From Rhynochetos jubatus (Eukaryota; Chordata; Aves; Eurypygiformes; Rhynochetidae): 64,000 bases of DNA. Positions 53,061-64,000 of the stretch are shown here, in pieces; position 1 is the stretch's first letter; each line of letters opens with the position of its first letter. A program made the translations under genes and the position numbers. The notes below the pieces were generated by a model, which had not been told where the DNA came from, made no database searches, and worked only from the letters and a program-made list of their open reading frames with translations. The stretch spans positions 5,214,001-5,278,000 of the forward strand of contig CM050668.1 of assembly GCA_027574665.1 (NCBI GenBank), read 5' to 3'.

Positions 53061-53729
53061 TGGAATAATCTTACTTCATCTAGACACAAAAGGGCCTGAA
53101 ATCCAGCACCCAGCAGTGCCTGGGCTGGGCACGCACCGTGTGTCCGGCGGGGACTGGACAAACCCAGGGCCCCTCCATCCCTGCGGTGGGAGAAACGGCT
53201 TTGCTGCTAATCCTGGAGAGAGCGCAGCCGTCACCCCTCCCCGGCCGCTGCCTTCTGCCTGCTGTGATTTCAGTTAACCCTGATTTGGAGGCCAGCTGAA
53301 GAGTGTTTGTGGAGTTAGTTTTTCCCTGGTGACAAGCTGGCAACGGCTTACAAAACCCCTGGGCTTTAATGCCTCAGCCTGGGATGGGAGGGCTTCTCCC
53401 TCTTTCCAAAACCCACCGCTGCCTCCTCACCTCGGCCCACGGCGTTGAAGTCGAAACCCAGCGGCATGAAGGTAAAAAGGAGCCAAACCGAGCAGTGAAC
53501 TTCCTTAAGCCCGTGCCAAAAACACGTTCCCGAAGTCCTCACCGTCCGTGTGCAACCCCGAGCGTGCCCGCTTTACCCCAAACCACTGCAGCTGCAGCAG
53601 CGCTGCGCCAGCGAAATAACCCTCTGGAAAAGGTCAACCTGACCATCCTGAGGACAACCCCTGCAACACACGCCGGGTTACCCGGAGCGTCGCTCCGCCT
53701 GATGCGCAAAAGCCACGGGCCGGTGGCTT

Positions 53730-53790
53730 CAGGGACGGGATGGCAGGGACGGGATGGCACAGCGGTGAGGACGGGCAGGGACGGGCAGGC
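53730..53790 (+). repeat. Short imperfect tandem repeat before CASP exon 8
   Basis: GGGACGGGATGGCA is repeated, then degenerate GACGGGCAGG units follow up to about 35 bases before the acceptor. The repeat may vary in length between individuals. Confidence 0.7.
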
Positions 53791-53824
53791 AAAGGCAGAG
53801 CTGATTGCGTTTCTTATTTTGCAG

Positions 53825-53889
53825 GTGCTCTACAAAACGGCCTGGAGCGAGAGCGTGGGCAGGGACTGTGCGGCGTACTGCGCTAAGAA
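53825..53889 (+). CDS. CUX1: CASP-specific exon 8 of 9 (human exon 32): end of membrane helix
   Basis: The exon encodes VLYKTAWSESVGRDCAAYCA and K, then AA of a split Lys. The donor must be GTGGGT at 53890-53895, because the next exon starts with the single base completing Lys (KK-YADHVHK, human KK-FADHLHK). VLY closes the transmembrane helix. Two Cys residues (RDCAAYC) lie in the short tail beyond the membrane and are conserved. Without splicing the frame stops almost at once (WV, then TGA at 53897). Confidence 0.94.
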
Positions 53890-54377
53890 GTGGGTGTGAG
53901 GATCGGCTGGGTCAGCCCGGCCTGGGGGCTCGGGAGCATCACCCACTCGGGTTTGGTGGACGGAGCATGGGGGTTTGCGGCAGATTTTTTGGGCATTGGT
54001 GCACTTCCGTCCTGGAAACGAGGGCAGTTAATTGGGTTTTAAACCCTTAATCCAATGAGGACAGGTGGAAGTGCACGGAGCAGGGCAAGCACCTGCCTTC
54101 GGTCGGGTGTTTTCCAAATCCCTTCCCATGAGGAGTTCCTGCCCCTGAGAGGGAGGTGAGGGAGGATGCTAACGCCAAACGTGAGCCCCGGGATCAGGAT
54201 CAGGCCCAGCCTTGACTCCAGTTGCCCTGAGCAGTTCCCAGGAGCTGCTGCCCGTGGCTGGAGCAAAGTGTGGGGATAATTACGGTGGCAAGTCCTCAGA
54301 AACAACACAGCTCCTGCTCAGCCGCCAAAGTGCTTGGGACCTCGCTGCGACTTAACGTGCCTGTGCCCTTTCCCCAG
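53890..54377 (+). other. CUX1: CASP last intron
   Basis: This 488-bp intron runs from a slightly weak GTGGGT donor to a CCCTTTCCCCAG acceptor. It is GC-rich unique sequence with no other feature seen. Confidence 0.85.
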
Positions 54378-54438
54378 GTACGCCGACCACGTCCACAAGT
54401 TCCACGAGGATGGGGCCGCGGGCAACATGTGGCAGTGA
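54378..54438 (+). CDS. CUX1: CASP-specific exon 9 of 9 (human exon 33): C-terminus
   Basis: One base completes Lys; YADHVHKFHEDGAAGNMWQ and a TGA stop at 54436-54438 follow. Human CASP ends in a very similar way (HKFHE...LWQ, from memory), a few residues longer. The nine exons add to 782 bases with compatible phases throughout and 260 residues, so the CASP end is intact. Confidence 0.96.
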
Positions 54439-56180
54439 CGGATGGACGTGACCCTGCTGGAGCCGGCTCCCTGACATCCCGCAGCAGGATGTGTCCCTTC
54501 GCTCCCTGCCAGCCGCTTCACTATAGCTTTGCTTTCTGCTTCGTAGGATGGAGGCAGCGATCCCCTCCAGCTCCCACCCTTGGAAATCAGAAGCCTAAGC
54601 TAACGCAGAGTGGTTTTGCAGGACGTGGGGTTTCCAGCCCCTCCTCCGTCCTCCTCGGAGGCTGCAGCGGTTCCCGTGTTCTCCTGATGTCCCAGAGAGC
54701 TCAGTCCTTACCCAAATACATGGAAAATGCAAGATAAGGGTACTCCTCTCAGATGCAATCTCTCTTTCTATCCTGTTTCGAGTCCAGTGCAATACTGGGT
54801 GGACTAAATTTAGCCAGAAATGAGGGGAAAAACCAACTTCCTGAACTTGCGTTTTCAAGTGCTGTGATATTTGAGAACTCCTATTTTGCTCCGGTTTATT
54901 GAATTACCAGACGGCAAGCGGTCCTGCCGGGCTCGGACAGAGCAAGCGGGACAGCGGCAGATGAAAACCAGCCACCCCCAAAGCCGGGCTTGTTCAGCGC
55001 GTTGCCTTCTCGCTGCCGCTCAAGCCAAACGGGGCTGTTGCTCGGCTCTGCCCCGCCTGAGGAGCTTCCCGGGACCTCCTGCGGCAGCTCCTGCCGTGAT
55101 GCCGAGCACCAGCAGATGCTCTTCCTGAACCGGGGCCCGTGGCCGGAGGGCAGCCCGGCTAGCTGGGCCTTAGCGGGCATGGAGGGAGGTGTTGCTGGGC
55201 AGGACTGATCTCACAGGGATGCTCCGGGCTCCCCTCACGGAGATGTTTCCGCCGAGCGTTGGTCGCTGTTCTGGGTGCGATGGCTTCACCTAACCCCAGG
55301 CAGCACCTGCCTCGTACGGGGCTTTGTTACCCTGATCTGCTCAACATCCGACCCTTGCAGGAAACCACACGTCAGATCAATCAACTGCTGGTGGCGGGTT
55401 GGCTGGGTGATGAAAACTGGGCTGCTAATTTGGGTTGATTTGGGGCGACAGAGGCGATAGGAGAGACTGATTAGACAGAGCAGGTCCCGGCACCCCCTGT
55501 TCCTGCCTCGGCTCGCTGTGACCGCATGGTGCGGGAAGATATTAGCTTGTTAGCGTAGTCCTCAATTAAAATTCCCCTCCGAAGACAGCAGAATAGCGTT
55601 GCTTCTAATTAATATTTCATTGCAGATTCAGATCTATTCACATTCACGCTGTTGGGAAGCTGGGGCCTCTAACGGAGCGTGCAGGCAGCGACCAGCTTCA
55701 CATCTGCCACAAACAGCCCAGCTTTATTTATAGGAGCTGTGGCCCGCGGCAAAATGTAAAATACTCATAAATCGAAGGGAGGGAGAAACCCCGAGGGACC
55801 AACCTGCACCTGTCCCACTCGGCACAGGGTAAACCGAGCCCGTCCGGAAGGGAGGCACCGCGGGGCGAGATGCCAGCGAGGGGCGAGGGGGGTGATGCTG
55901 CCGGGGACCTCTTCATAAACTAATCCACTTCAGATGTGGGGGAGATGAGTTTTCGCTGTCTGAACTCAGTAATTCAGAAACGTGATCCAGGGAAGGGTGG
56001 GATGCTTGTTGAGGCTTTGTTGGGAAGGTTAAATTCGCTTTTTTTAGAAGCTCTATGAATTGCTCTTGGAATTGCAAAACTTCTGCAGCTATTCACACTT
56101 GTACTCTTCATAAATCACTTAAAATAGATGTTGAGTTCTGCGGGACGAGTGATAAAATAAACTTAGACACGCATTGACTG
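54439..56180 (+). other. CUX1: CASP 3'UTR
   Basis: Non-coding sequence from the CASP stop to just beyond an AATAAA at 56156. It contains an AT-rich, conserved-looking island (55540-55770) with CCTCAATTAAAATTCC and TCTAATTAATATTTC. No open frame resembles a protein. The 3' limit rests on the poly(A) signal only. Confidence 0.6.
56156..56161 (+). terminator. CUX1: Likely CASP poly(A) signal
   Basis: AATAAA in GTGATAAAATAAACTTAG is followed within 20-45 bases by TTGCTTTTGTGCTTTGC, a T/GT-rich downstream element, and then an 11-T run near 56211. It is the first strong hexamer with good context after the CASP stop. Confidence 0.65.
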
Positions 56181-58079
56181 GATTGCTTTTGTGCTTTGCT
56201 TCCTCTCTGGGTTTTTTTTTTTTTTGTTGGACTTTTGATATTAAACAACTGAGAAATGTCCTGCTGGAGTCCAAGGGCAGAGTGTGCAGCTAATTTTAGA
56301 AACCCATTACAGCAGCTAAAGGCAGTGATGTCTCACAGTGCCGGGAAGGGCAGGACCTCTGTCCCCGCATGCTGGAGCCGTCACCCCAGCTGCCGGCGAA
56401 CACGGCACCCTGTGGGCCCGCTGCGAGGCTCCCAGCGAAGGAGGGACCACAGGGAGCAGAGGGGCTTGACCCAGGCAGCCTCCAAACCCAGGGGTATTCT
56501 GTGTATCCCCACGCCACTGTTGGCAAAAGCACTCGGGTTGAATGGTGGAAATTTGCCTGGCCAATTTTTTGGGCAGCTGGTCACGATCCCCTTCCTCATC
56601 CTCCTTTTTCTTGCTTTTCCAGCCTCAGGAGAGGCCAGCAGCCCCAGCCTGGCAGGGCCGGGCTGCATGGCAGGCTCTGACCTTGTGATTTAGCCACGGC
56701 TTCCTTCTGCCCAGCCTGGCGAGGCGAGGGGGTTTGGGGAGAGCCCAGAGCCATGTCCCCACCATGAGGGGCCAGAGGGCAGAGAGCTGTGACGGAGGCT
56801 TTGACCCCCTACAGGACTCCTGGGTTTTACTGGACCCCGGGTTTCAGCCCTCGGGCAGAGCCATCGCCTCCTTCCAGGCAAAATAAAAATGGCAAATTCA
56901 GCAATTTGTCCCAAAACCTCTCGGGGAGGGCGGAGGGTTAGATGTGAGGTGTTGCTTTCTCTTCTAATCTCGCTGTTTCCTGGCTTCCAACAGCTCCCAC
57001 TGCGGCTGCATGGCACAAGGACCCGCATCTCCTGCCGACCCCCAACACTGGCTGCCGGAGAGGGGCCGCGTGCGCCCGGGGCGTCACAGCGAGCACCCAC
57101 GGCACCCGGGGCAATGCACCGCTTGCTCCCCGCGATCTTATGGCAGCTACGGGGCATCTGAGTGTCTCGGAGAGCAAACAACTGCTGCTCCCGAGAGGCC
57201 GGCTTTGGCTGCCAAAAACCTCTGACCGGAGGCAGGGAAAGCCCGAATCGGGGGGGCTCTCGGGTCAGCGCCTGGCTGTGGCTGGCCGGTGCTTCAGCCA
57301 AGTTTTTGGAGCTGCTTCCTAGAGGCATGCTTGGAGGTGAAAGGCCCAGGCAGAGGTGGAGGGCTGGAGGGCGCTGGGAGGAGCCTTGTCCCTCCGGGCA
57401 GAGCAGCATGCACTGGAACAGCCCGTGAGAAACAAAAATCTGACATTTTGGTGCCTGGGAAGATGCCCTGCACATGGTGGGGGTCTCCTCCAGCCCCCCA
57501 GCACCTCCTGGCACCTTCAACCAAGCTTGGCAAGGCCAGGGCAGGGGCAGGACACCTTGCAGCATTGCTGGCAGTGCTGTGCCTGAACCCCATTGCCCTC
57601 TGGAAAGCGAAGCAGCGGGTCAGTGAAAGAAGCCCCAACCTCGGGCAAGAGCTATGGGCAGGACAAACCCCTCCCATGCCTGGCGGGAGCAGGAGCAGGG
57701 CTGCCCTCACTGTCCCAGTGTGCACAGGGTTTGGGGTACAGCCGACTCGTCACGCCCCGCCTGACCCATCACCAGTTTACCCGGTGTCACCAGCTTCGCT
57801 GGGTCCCCTTCCAGGGATGCGCTCGCTCAGAGCCAGGTTCAGTTCTCCTTACAGCCGGGCGAGGAGAGAAACGGCGACGGGGCAGCACCGCTCCAAAATG
57901 CCATTCCCCAGATAGACCCACACCCCCGCACCCACCCTGAGCCCCAGTTTTTGGCAGGTTCAGAGGGCAGCCCCAGTGCACCCCGCAGCCTGGCCCTTGC
58001 TGGGTCCCTGCCTGTTTTAAGAGGCGGGGAGGAGATTTTTTGCTAATTTGATTTGAAAGCCCCTTTTATCCCTGAGTGA

Positions 58080-58350
58080 ATCGAAAAAAAAGGATTTGAG
58101 CTACCCCTTGGTCTCCCTCGCTGTTTTAAATTTGATTATGGGAGATGATTTTAATTAGTATCGACAGATATTCAGGAAAATAATTACTAGAAAACCTGTG
58201 CGGTTTATATCCATTTAACCTGGGAATCTTCCATCCCATCTCAGAGACCCAGGCTGAATTTCAGGGGGTGAGGGGGGGTTGTATGGTAATAAAAGGCTCC
58301 TGGGGAAGCCCAGCTGGCTAATGAAATAACAGGCTGCTCACATCTGGGTC
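58080..58350. promoter_or_regulatory. Possible downstream enhancer block
   Basis: AT-rich sequence with TTAAATTTGATTATGGG, GATTTTAATTAGTATCG, GAAAATAATTACTAG and GGCTAATGAAATAAC, several TAATTA cores within 250 bp, set in GC-rich DNA. The contrast suggests a conserved element. There is no direct proof. Confidence 0.3.
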
Positions 58351-59039
58351 ACAAGTTCAGTTTTCGCCATGGGCAGAGGAGACAGGAGAGAAATCACTGC
58401 CAGGATGCGGCCGATCTGCCTTGATTTTCGGCTGCAGCGCGTACCCCAACCGCCCCCCTGGCAGGGGAGAGCGGCGAGGGGCCTGATCTAGCTCCAGCCC
58501 CGCACCATCCTACCCGTGGAGGAGGTGCCGAACGCCTTGGCAGCCCGGGCGGTGCGTGGCCACGCTCGGTGGAGCTGGGCAATGCGGTGGCATTGGCAGG
58601 GCGAGCTGCAGCAGCAAGCGTTGCAGTGCTATAAAAAAATAATATGATTGTTCTAAAGGTCTCCGGCTGGGCGCCTCGTCCCTCCGGTCCAGTTCCTGCT
58701 GGAAACGCATCTCCAGAGCCACTAATGCGCAGGCAGCAACCGTGTTTGCCCCTGCTCTGCAAATGGAAAAGCGAGATCGATAGGGCCTGAGCGGAGCTGA
58801 ATGAAGCGGAGCCAGCGCCTGGCGCGCAGGATGCTAGCGAGACTCCCCGCCGGCTGCTGGGGGGAAGGAGCTGCACAAACACACGCAGAGCCAGCGCCCG
58901 GAGAAGCGCGCCCGGCGCTGCAGGTTACTGTGAGTTCAGGGTGTACACGCTACAGGCGGCAGATAAACAGGTCGCAGAGCTGGGAGCTCGACGGGTCCGT
59001 CGCGCCAGGACAGCACACGGACACAGCCCGCATGGGAAA

Positions 59040-59190
59040 AAAGGGGATAAGATAGAAGGGGTTTGGATATCTGGAGGCAGGAGCCTGACCGGGGATCAAT
59101 TGGCATTTATTTTTGGAAGAGCAGCTCTAATTATCCACTGGAAGCAGGCAGGGAAATGGGGGTGGATGTCCATCACTTGGCGCCTTTAAA
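59040..59190. promoter_or_regulatory. Possible downstream conserved block
   Basis: GGGGATAAGATAG, GATCAATTGGCATTTATTTTTGG, AGCTCTAATTATCC and GGCGCCTTTAAATC occur together, giving GATA-, homeodomain- and TA-rich cores. It follows directly on the CpG-rich patch. Function is inference. Confidence 0.25.
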
Positions 59191-59634
59191 TCAAGGCTGA
59201 ACGTCTGTCTCGAAGACACGCTCCGGTTCAGCCGGGACTTAGGGCCAGACGGCAGGAATCACCGGCCAAGGGTGCACGGCCCGCACAGCGCGGGGCGAAC
59301 ATCACGGCTTTACGGCCTGCGGACCATCATCCTTCTCATTCCTTTCCAATGGATGGAGCAGCCCGGGCTGCTGGTTTTGGATGGGTTGGTTTAAAAACGA
59401 CAGCAGGGCTCGATGCTGAGAACTGCCTTGGCGGGGTGCGTTTGCCACGGTGCTCTTCCCACGTGGCCGTCCCCGACTGGGACACCCGGTCCCGTGCGAG
59501 AGGTGACAGCAGCTGGCGGAGGGACATGGGGACACGTGGGAATCACAGCGGTGTTACCTCGATGCCGAAATCTCAGCGGTGGGGTGGTCCTGAGCCCTGC
59601 TGCAGCAGCGCTGGGCATCTCTGCCGCACGGTCT

Positions 59635-59686
59635 AATAATACGGGAGCCCCGATAGCCCTGTTAATAGGGGAGCCCCGTTATTAAG
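59635..59686. repeat. Small direct and inverted repeat
   Basis: GGGAGCCCCG occurs twice (59643-59652 and 59669-59678), and the outer TAATAATACGGG and CCCGTTATTA can pair with one or two unpaired bases. It could form a cruciform or RNA hairpin. Confidence 0.6.
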
Positions 59687-59944
59687 CCGTGTCTTGGGCA
59701 AGGAGGGCGAAAGCGAAGGCAGGCTCCTCCATGCGGCCGTGCTGGAAGGTGCCGGCTGGTAATAACTGTTTTATTGCTTCCTGTTGTGTTAGACATCTGA
59801 TGGCAAGCCGGGGCCGAAAGCTGGTGCAGCATATGGAGCAGCCCCCCCGTCCTCCCCCTCTGCCTTATTTACAGAGTCTCCCTGGAGATGGGACTCACAG
59901 GCTTTTCCAGCTCGGAGAGGAAGCAGAAAAATATTTACCTCGCT

Positions 59945-59958
59945 CCCCCCCCCCCCCC
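59945..59958 (+). repeat. Poly-C run, 14 bases
   Basis: Fourteen C bases between TCGCT and AACCCC. It is a homopolymer with uncertain length. Confidence 0.95.
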
Positions 59959-60060
59959 AACCCCAAAAGTCTGTTCTCATTAAGGCAGGAAAACGTAAAC
60001 GAGACGTGTAAGGTGAGCACCAGGGCTAGGGATGTTGAAGGGGCTGTGGGCAGGGACCCT

Positions 60061-60106
60061 CCCCACGGAGTCCTTGTTCCCCACGGAGTTCCTGCTTCCC
60101 ACGGAG
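60061..60106 (+). repeat. 18-bp tandem repeat, about 2.5 copies
   Basis: CCCCACGGAG recurs at 60061 and 60079 and, as TCCCACGGAG, at 60097, with similar TCCTTGTT/TTCCTGCT spacers. Confidence 0.8.
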
Positions 60107-61261
60107 ACATCAGCCCGTGCCAGGGGCTCAGCCAAACCCAAGCCCTTCATTTCCCAACCCTGCTTTTGGCAGAGGACGCCGGGGGTGACACAAGGACGTT
60201 TAGACGTCCCACTGCCCCCCATTAACACCTGCTTCCCACGGGGGCTTGCAAAGCCCTTCCCTGCCCAACTGTATCCCTGGGGATGCCCCAGGATGGGGGG
60301 GCCAGGGCAGTGCCCACCTCCAGACAGTGCTTCGGCAGTGCGACAGTTTGCAAAGCCGGGTTATTCTCTTATTCCTTAATTACGTTTTTTAACGTTGGCT
60401 GGCACGGAGCAGACACCCCCAAGCTGCCAGCCCCGCAGCCCCTGGTGTGAGGGTCTCCCCCGGCGTTGCAGTGGAAACAAAACAACAAGGAAGGGAATTG
60501 GCTGCGTTTCCCTGACTGATGCCCCAGCCATCCATCACCAAGGCACACCGGGAATGCAGCCTGCCAGCCCGGCCCAGCCATTGGTGCCGGGTAGGAAAGC
60601 TCAGCCTGCGGCTCTTCATTGGAACAACCCCGGCTCGCAGCCCCGTGGTGTCTCAGGGTGGCCGGTTTCTTTTCCCCATTCCCAGGGCGGCTGTTTCCCT
60701 GGAAGACAAAGAGCCCAGGCAGCCGGCGAGCCCGCTCAGCCCCAGCAGCTCCGCTGAAGACGGCCTTGCCAAGGGCTCGCTGCCCGTCAGCCACCGGCTG
60801 AGTTGGAGCTTGTGCCGGCTTCTGGCACAGCCCAGTGACCCAAAGGGCGAGAGATGTGCTGGAATTAAGACAAAGGGAGGGAGGGATGCAGGGACACGTG
60901 CTGCTGATGCGGCCTCATCAGTGGCAAGTGTGCATCTGCCTTTGGCTTTGCAGGTAAGCTGTGCCCAGCCGTGGGGGAGTTTCCAGCCCGGGGCAGGTGC
61001 CGGTGCCAGGCAGAGCCATGGGTGCCCCAGGGGTTCACCCGCTCTTGCTGGGGTGCGTGGGTGGCTTGGGCACGGCACGATCGTGGTCCAACTGTGGGTA
61101 TGGGGTGGGTGTCAGACGGGAGGTAGGTCCCACCCACGCTGGCAGAAATAACATCCTTTTCATCCCTTCTGACCCGTTTTGCCCCTTGCTTTCATCCATC
61201 CACTACCGCAAGGGGGTGGGCAGCGTCCCTGGCCAAGGGTGTCTGCATGGAGCCGCCCTCT

Positions 61262-61344
61262 GTGCCTTGTCCCCACTGATGGAGCTCTGTCCCCATCGCA
61301 CAGTGCGTTGTCCCCTGCACTGGTGCTTTGTCCCCGCTGCACAG
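61262..61344 (+). repeat. Degenerate ~21-bp minisatellite, about four units
   Basis: Units GTGCCTTGTCCCCACTGA, GCTCTGTCCCCATCGCACAG, GCGTTGTCCCCTGCACTG and GCTTTGTCCCCGCTGCACAG follow each other. They explain why several long frames stay open on the minus strand here. Confidence 0.6.
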
Positions 61345-64000
61345 ACGCTGCCCCTGTGAACAGGGCACTGGAGCACAAAAGAGGTGAAAAGCCACAGCGC
61401 ATCCCGCAGCAGCAAAGCCCGGCTCTCCCACCCGCAGAGGAGCGGTGCCGGGGTCGAAGGCAGCACCGCAGCCCTGGCACAACCTCCGCTGACCTCTCCT
61501 CTTGCCCAGAATAACTGTCCCCACCGGCAGCGAAGGGCACCGGCACGTGGCCTTCCAGCAGATAGCAGAAGGGGAATGGGGGTGGAGGGGAACAGGCACA
61601 CCCCAATGGGGCTTGGCTGTGCCCCCCAGCTCCCCAGCATGGCTGGGCTGGCAGCACTGGGGTCCCTGCAGGGCTGAGCATGCTGTGACCCCCCCAGGAG
61701 GACAGGATCTCCCCAGGCATCCTGCAAAACCCACGGTGGGTGATCGAGGGAGGCGATGCAAGGCATGATTTTATGAGATGTGGAGCCATCCCAGGGACAA
61801 CGGGGTCCCCAAGCCGGCCGGGGGATGGATTCACCTCAGCAGCACACCACCTGCAGTGCAAAGCTCCTGGGTAGCCCCTCTCACTCTGTGCCCCACCCCA
61901 AATCCTTGCCCTGAACATGCAGGATCTCAGCCAGAGTGTCCATTGCTATGGAAACCCCTTCTCCCAGTGCAAGTCCAGGCTGAGCCCATCTGTCTGTCCC
62001 TGCTGCTGCCGTCCTGGAGGGGCAATGCTGCGGGGCGATGGTGCTCCCGTGGGTCCCAGCCCCAGCAGGAGCAGTGGAGGCCACCCATGAGGGTCTCTTG
62101 GGGAAAGCAAGGGCTCTGTAGGGAACAGTATTTTTATTAATAGTCTCTTGGTGGTTTTAGAGACAGGGAGGATATTTAGCACAGAGGAAGGCTCTGGTAT
62201 GGACCCACATGAATGATCCTTCTGATGTCCCTGAAACGCTTTGGCCTTCCCGGGATGCAGGGAGCCAGCGCTGCACCCCTCAGAAGCCAGGAAAGGGCTC
62301 CTGGGATTCAAAACCTTGCTTTGCCCAGCAAACGCTGTCTCCTCTGCAGCCCGTTTCCACCAAGCACCCCACCCGCCAGGGAGGTGCAGGGGATGGGGGT
62401 GGCAGGCGCTGCGGGAGCGGGAATAGCATCGCCATTCCCCTGCAGCGGATAAGCAGCAGCTCAGGCTATGCCAACCCCTGGGTCCCCATTGATGGAAGGA
62501 TCCCTAACACCATCCCTGCAAGCAGATGCTGCTGAGGCTGCACGGCAGTTGGTGCATCTCCCCGATGCGTGGGAGCAGGATGGGACCTGTCCCATCCCGG
62601 CGTGGTGTCACCCTCCTCTGGGGTGACACAGCCTGCCACGGGCTGGGGAGGGGGCTGCCCTCACTGACCACCTCCCAGTGCCCTGGCCCAGAACTGGGAT
62701 TTTCCAGGGCTTTTTCCCACTTCCCCTCTGCACACCTGTCCCTGCAGGCTTGCAGGGTTTAGGAATTTCCCAGCTGCTGCCATGACGTGCGTGGCTTCGC
62801 TTTGGGATCTCCTCCGGAGGCACTTCGCACGCCAGCCTTGCTGCACACCCCGCGCCAGCTCCCCACAGGCTGGTAAAAGATGGAAGAAGCTTTCAAAGCT
62901 AAGGAAGGGTTGGGATTTTGGAGCTGCTAACATTTTTAAGAGCTGCTCTGAGCCCAGGCAAAGATGGTTTTGCCTTTAATATTTAATGCTTTTTTATTTT
63001 AATACACGTGCAAGCGTGCATTCAGCGCTGCTGCCGGGAGAGCTTTGCACTGCGGAAACACCGGGGCCAGCCTGACCCGGCGGCGTGGGACTGGTTCAAA
63101 GCCAAGGTTGCCAGAAGGACGTTTTCCAGTTTGTAGGAAAGGCAAAACCCTGGGAAACCACAATGAAAGACCAGCACAGTGGGAAATGCCAGGGAGAGGA
63201 TCCCACACAGCAAAGATCGCCCTTCGCTGGCAGGAGCAGCATGGCTTCCCCTCCATCACCAGGCATGAGGAGCTGTTGTTGCAGGAGCATTTGCAAGCGA
63301 GAAAGGTCCTTTCTGTATGCCTGAAATCTGCAGGGGTTTGGCTTCCGCCAGCTGGAGGCTATGGGCACGGAGAGGAGGGACCGCTGGGATAAATGGGAGC
63401 CTGGAGCAGCAGCATGAAGGAAGCCCATGGCTGTGTGATGCCTGGGGAGAGCGAGCAGGGAAGGATCCGACCTGGGACAGACCCTGTGGGAGAGCTGCGC
63501 CGCAGAATGTGGTCCTGTGGTCCTCGGAGTGAACAGCTCCATCATCCTGGCTGTGGGTCAGGGCTGGCAAAGTGGTGGTCGCAAGCCTGTCCCCAAGCAG
63601 AGCCCACCAAATCGATGCAGCTGCAGGAGGTGACTGAAGTTTGCTGCAGCAAGGCGGGCTTTGCTTCAGGAACTCCCCGGGCCAGCACAGCACAGCCACG
63701 GAGGATGTGTGGGAAGGCTTTTTGATGCCTGTGATTTTGATTCCTCCCGTGGCTGGTTCCTGCCCTGTGCTCTGCCCAGGCAAAACAAAACCTCTGACAC
63801 CATCTTTCAACCATGGCCCCAGCAAAGCAGAACAGCACAAAGGAAAAGGATCTTTCAGAGGCAATATGAGTAGCTACTAGGCTCTGACCTTGCTCCAGGA
63901 GAAATGGGGGCAGTTTGAAAGCGAAGGTGCCTGTCCCACAAGGAGGGGCATGGACCTGGTCACCCCAGCGGTGCAGGCACAGCCGTGGGGAGCAGCAAAG

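Larger units (their letters stand above)
52005..53824 (+). other. CUX1: CASP intron
   Basis: This 1.8-kb intron runs from GTAAGT to CTTATTTTGCAG. It contains an AT-rich block (52800-53060) and a short imperfect GGGACGGGATGGCA-type tandem repeat (53730-53790) just before the acceptor. No exon is seen. Confidence 0.85.
56181..64000. other. GC-rich DNA downstream of CUX1/CASP, no gene recognised
   Basis: No exon of a known neighbour is recognisable on either strand. In human the next gene is, as I recall, SH2B2, but I see none of its domains. Long open frames (for example 56690-57565 minus, 61160-61918 minus) are biased in composition and overlap others on both strands, so I treat them as chance. 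Two AT-rich blocks (58080-58350, 59040-59190), a CpG-rich patch (58780-59040), a C14 run and two small tandem repeats are present. Confidence 0.6.

Noticed and set aside
56690-57565. 291-codon minus-strand open frame
   Set aside because: No recognisable domain, biased composition, and equally long frames exist on the opposite strand over the same bases. I see no splice or poly(A) context that supports it.
61160-61918. 252-codon minus-strand open frame with two parallel long frames
   Set aside because: Several frames stay open together because of a short repeat at 61262-61344 and low stop density, which is a sign of composition rather than coding.
56181-64000. Exons of a neighbouring gene such as SH2B2
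   Set aside because: No SH2, PH or other known domain words found in any frame; the neighbour presumably starts beyond the window.

Overview
The window reads as a bird nuclear genome. Three fragments carry the typical avian CR1 3' end, one 607-bp solo LTR is of an avian ERVL-like type, and the only recognisable gene is vertebrate CUX1. I recall this LTR type as common in Neoaves rather than in chicken-like birds, so a neoavian is likely; that is inference.

The whole window is the 3' half of one plus-strand locus, CUX1/CASP. Positions 1-7817 are an intron. Four CUX1 coding exons follow: 7818-8120, 12564-12752, 17496-17760 and 22432-23143. They encode Cut repeat 3, the Cut-type homeodomain and the C-terminal tail, 488 residues in an unbroken frame. 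A long A/T-rich 3'UTR starts at 23144. Its end is not fixed; it may reach about 34.2 kb.

From 43561 to 54438 lie nine further exons whose frames join perfectly (260 residues). They encode the end of CASP, the alternative product of the same gene: coiled coil, one Tyr/His-containing transmembrane segment and a short C-terminal tail. CASP is a tail-anchored Golgi membrane protein, while CUX1 is a nuclear transcription factor. The window therefore contains the point where one transcription unit produces two unrelated proteins by alternative splicing and 3'-end choice. By human numbering (from memory) these are exons 21-24 (CUX1) and 25-33 (CASP).

The CASP 3'UTR probably ends near an AATAAA at 56156. 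Positions 56.2-64 kb are GC-rich, apparently non-coding downstream DNA with a few AT-rich islands that look like regulatory elements. Composition changes from AT-rich in the first ~34 kb to GC-rich after ~42 kb.

I found no tRNA, rRNA, CRISPR array or second protein-coding gene, and no clearly new biological system. The most interesting leads are two GC-rich hairpins in the CUX1 3' region, a CpG-rich patch there, the sense-oriented LTR in the intron that carries the p75 promoter in human, and several isolated AT-rich intronic blocks.
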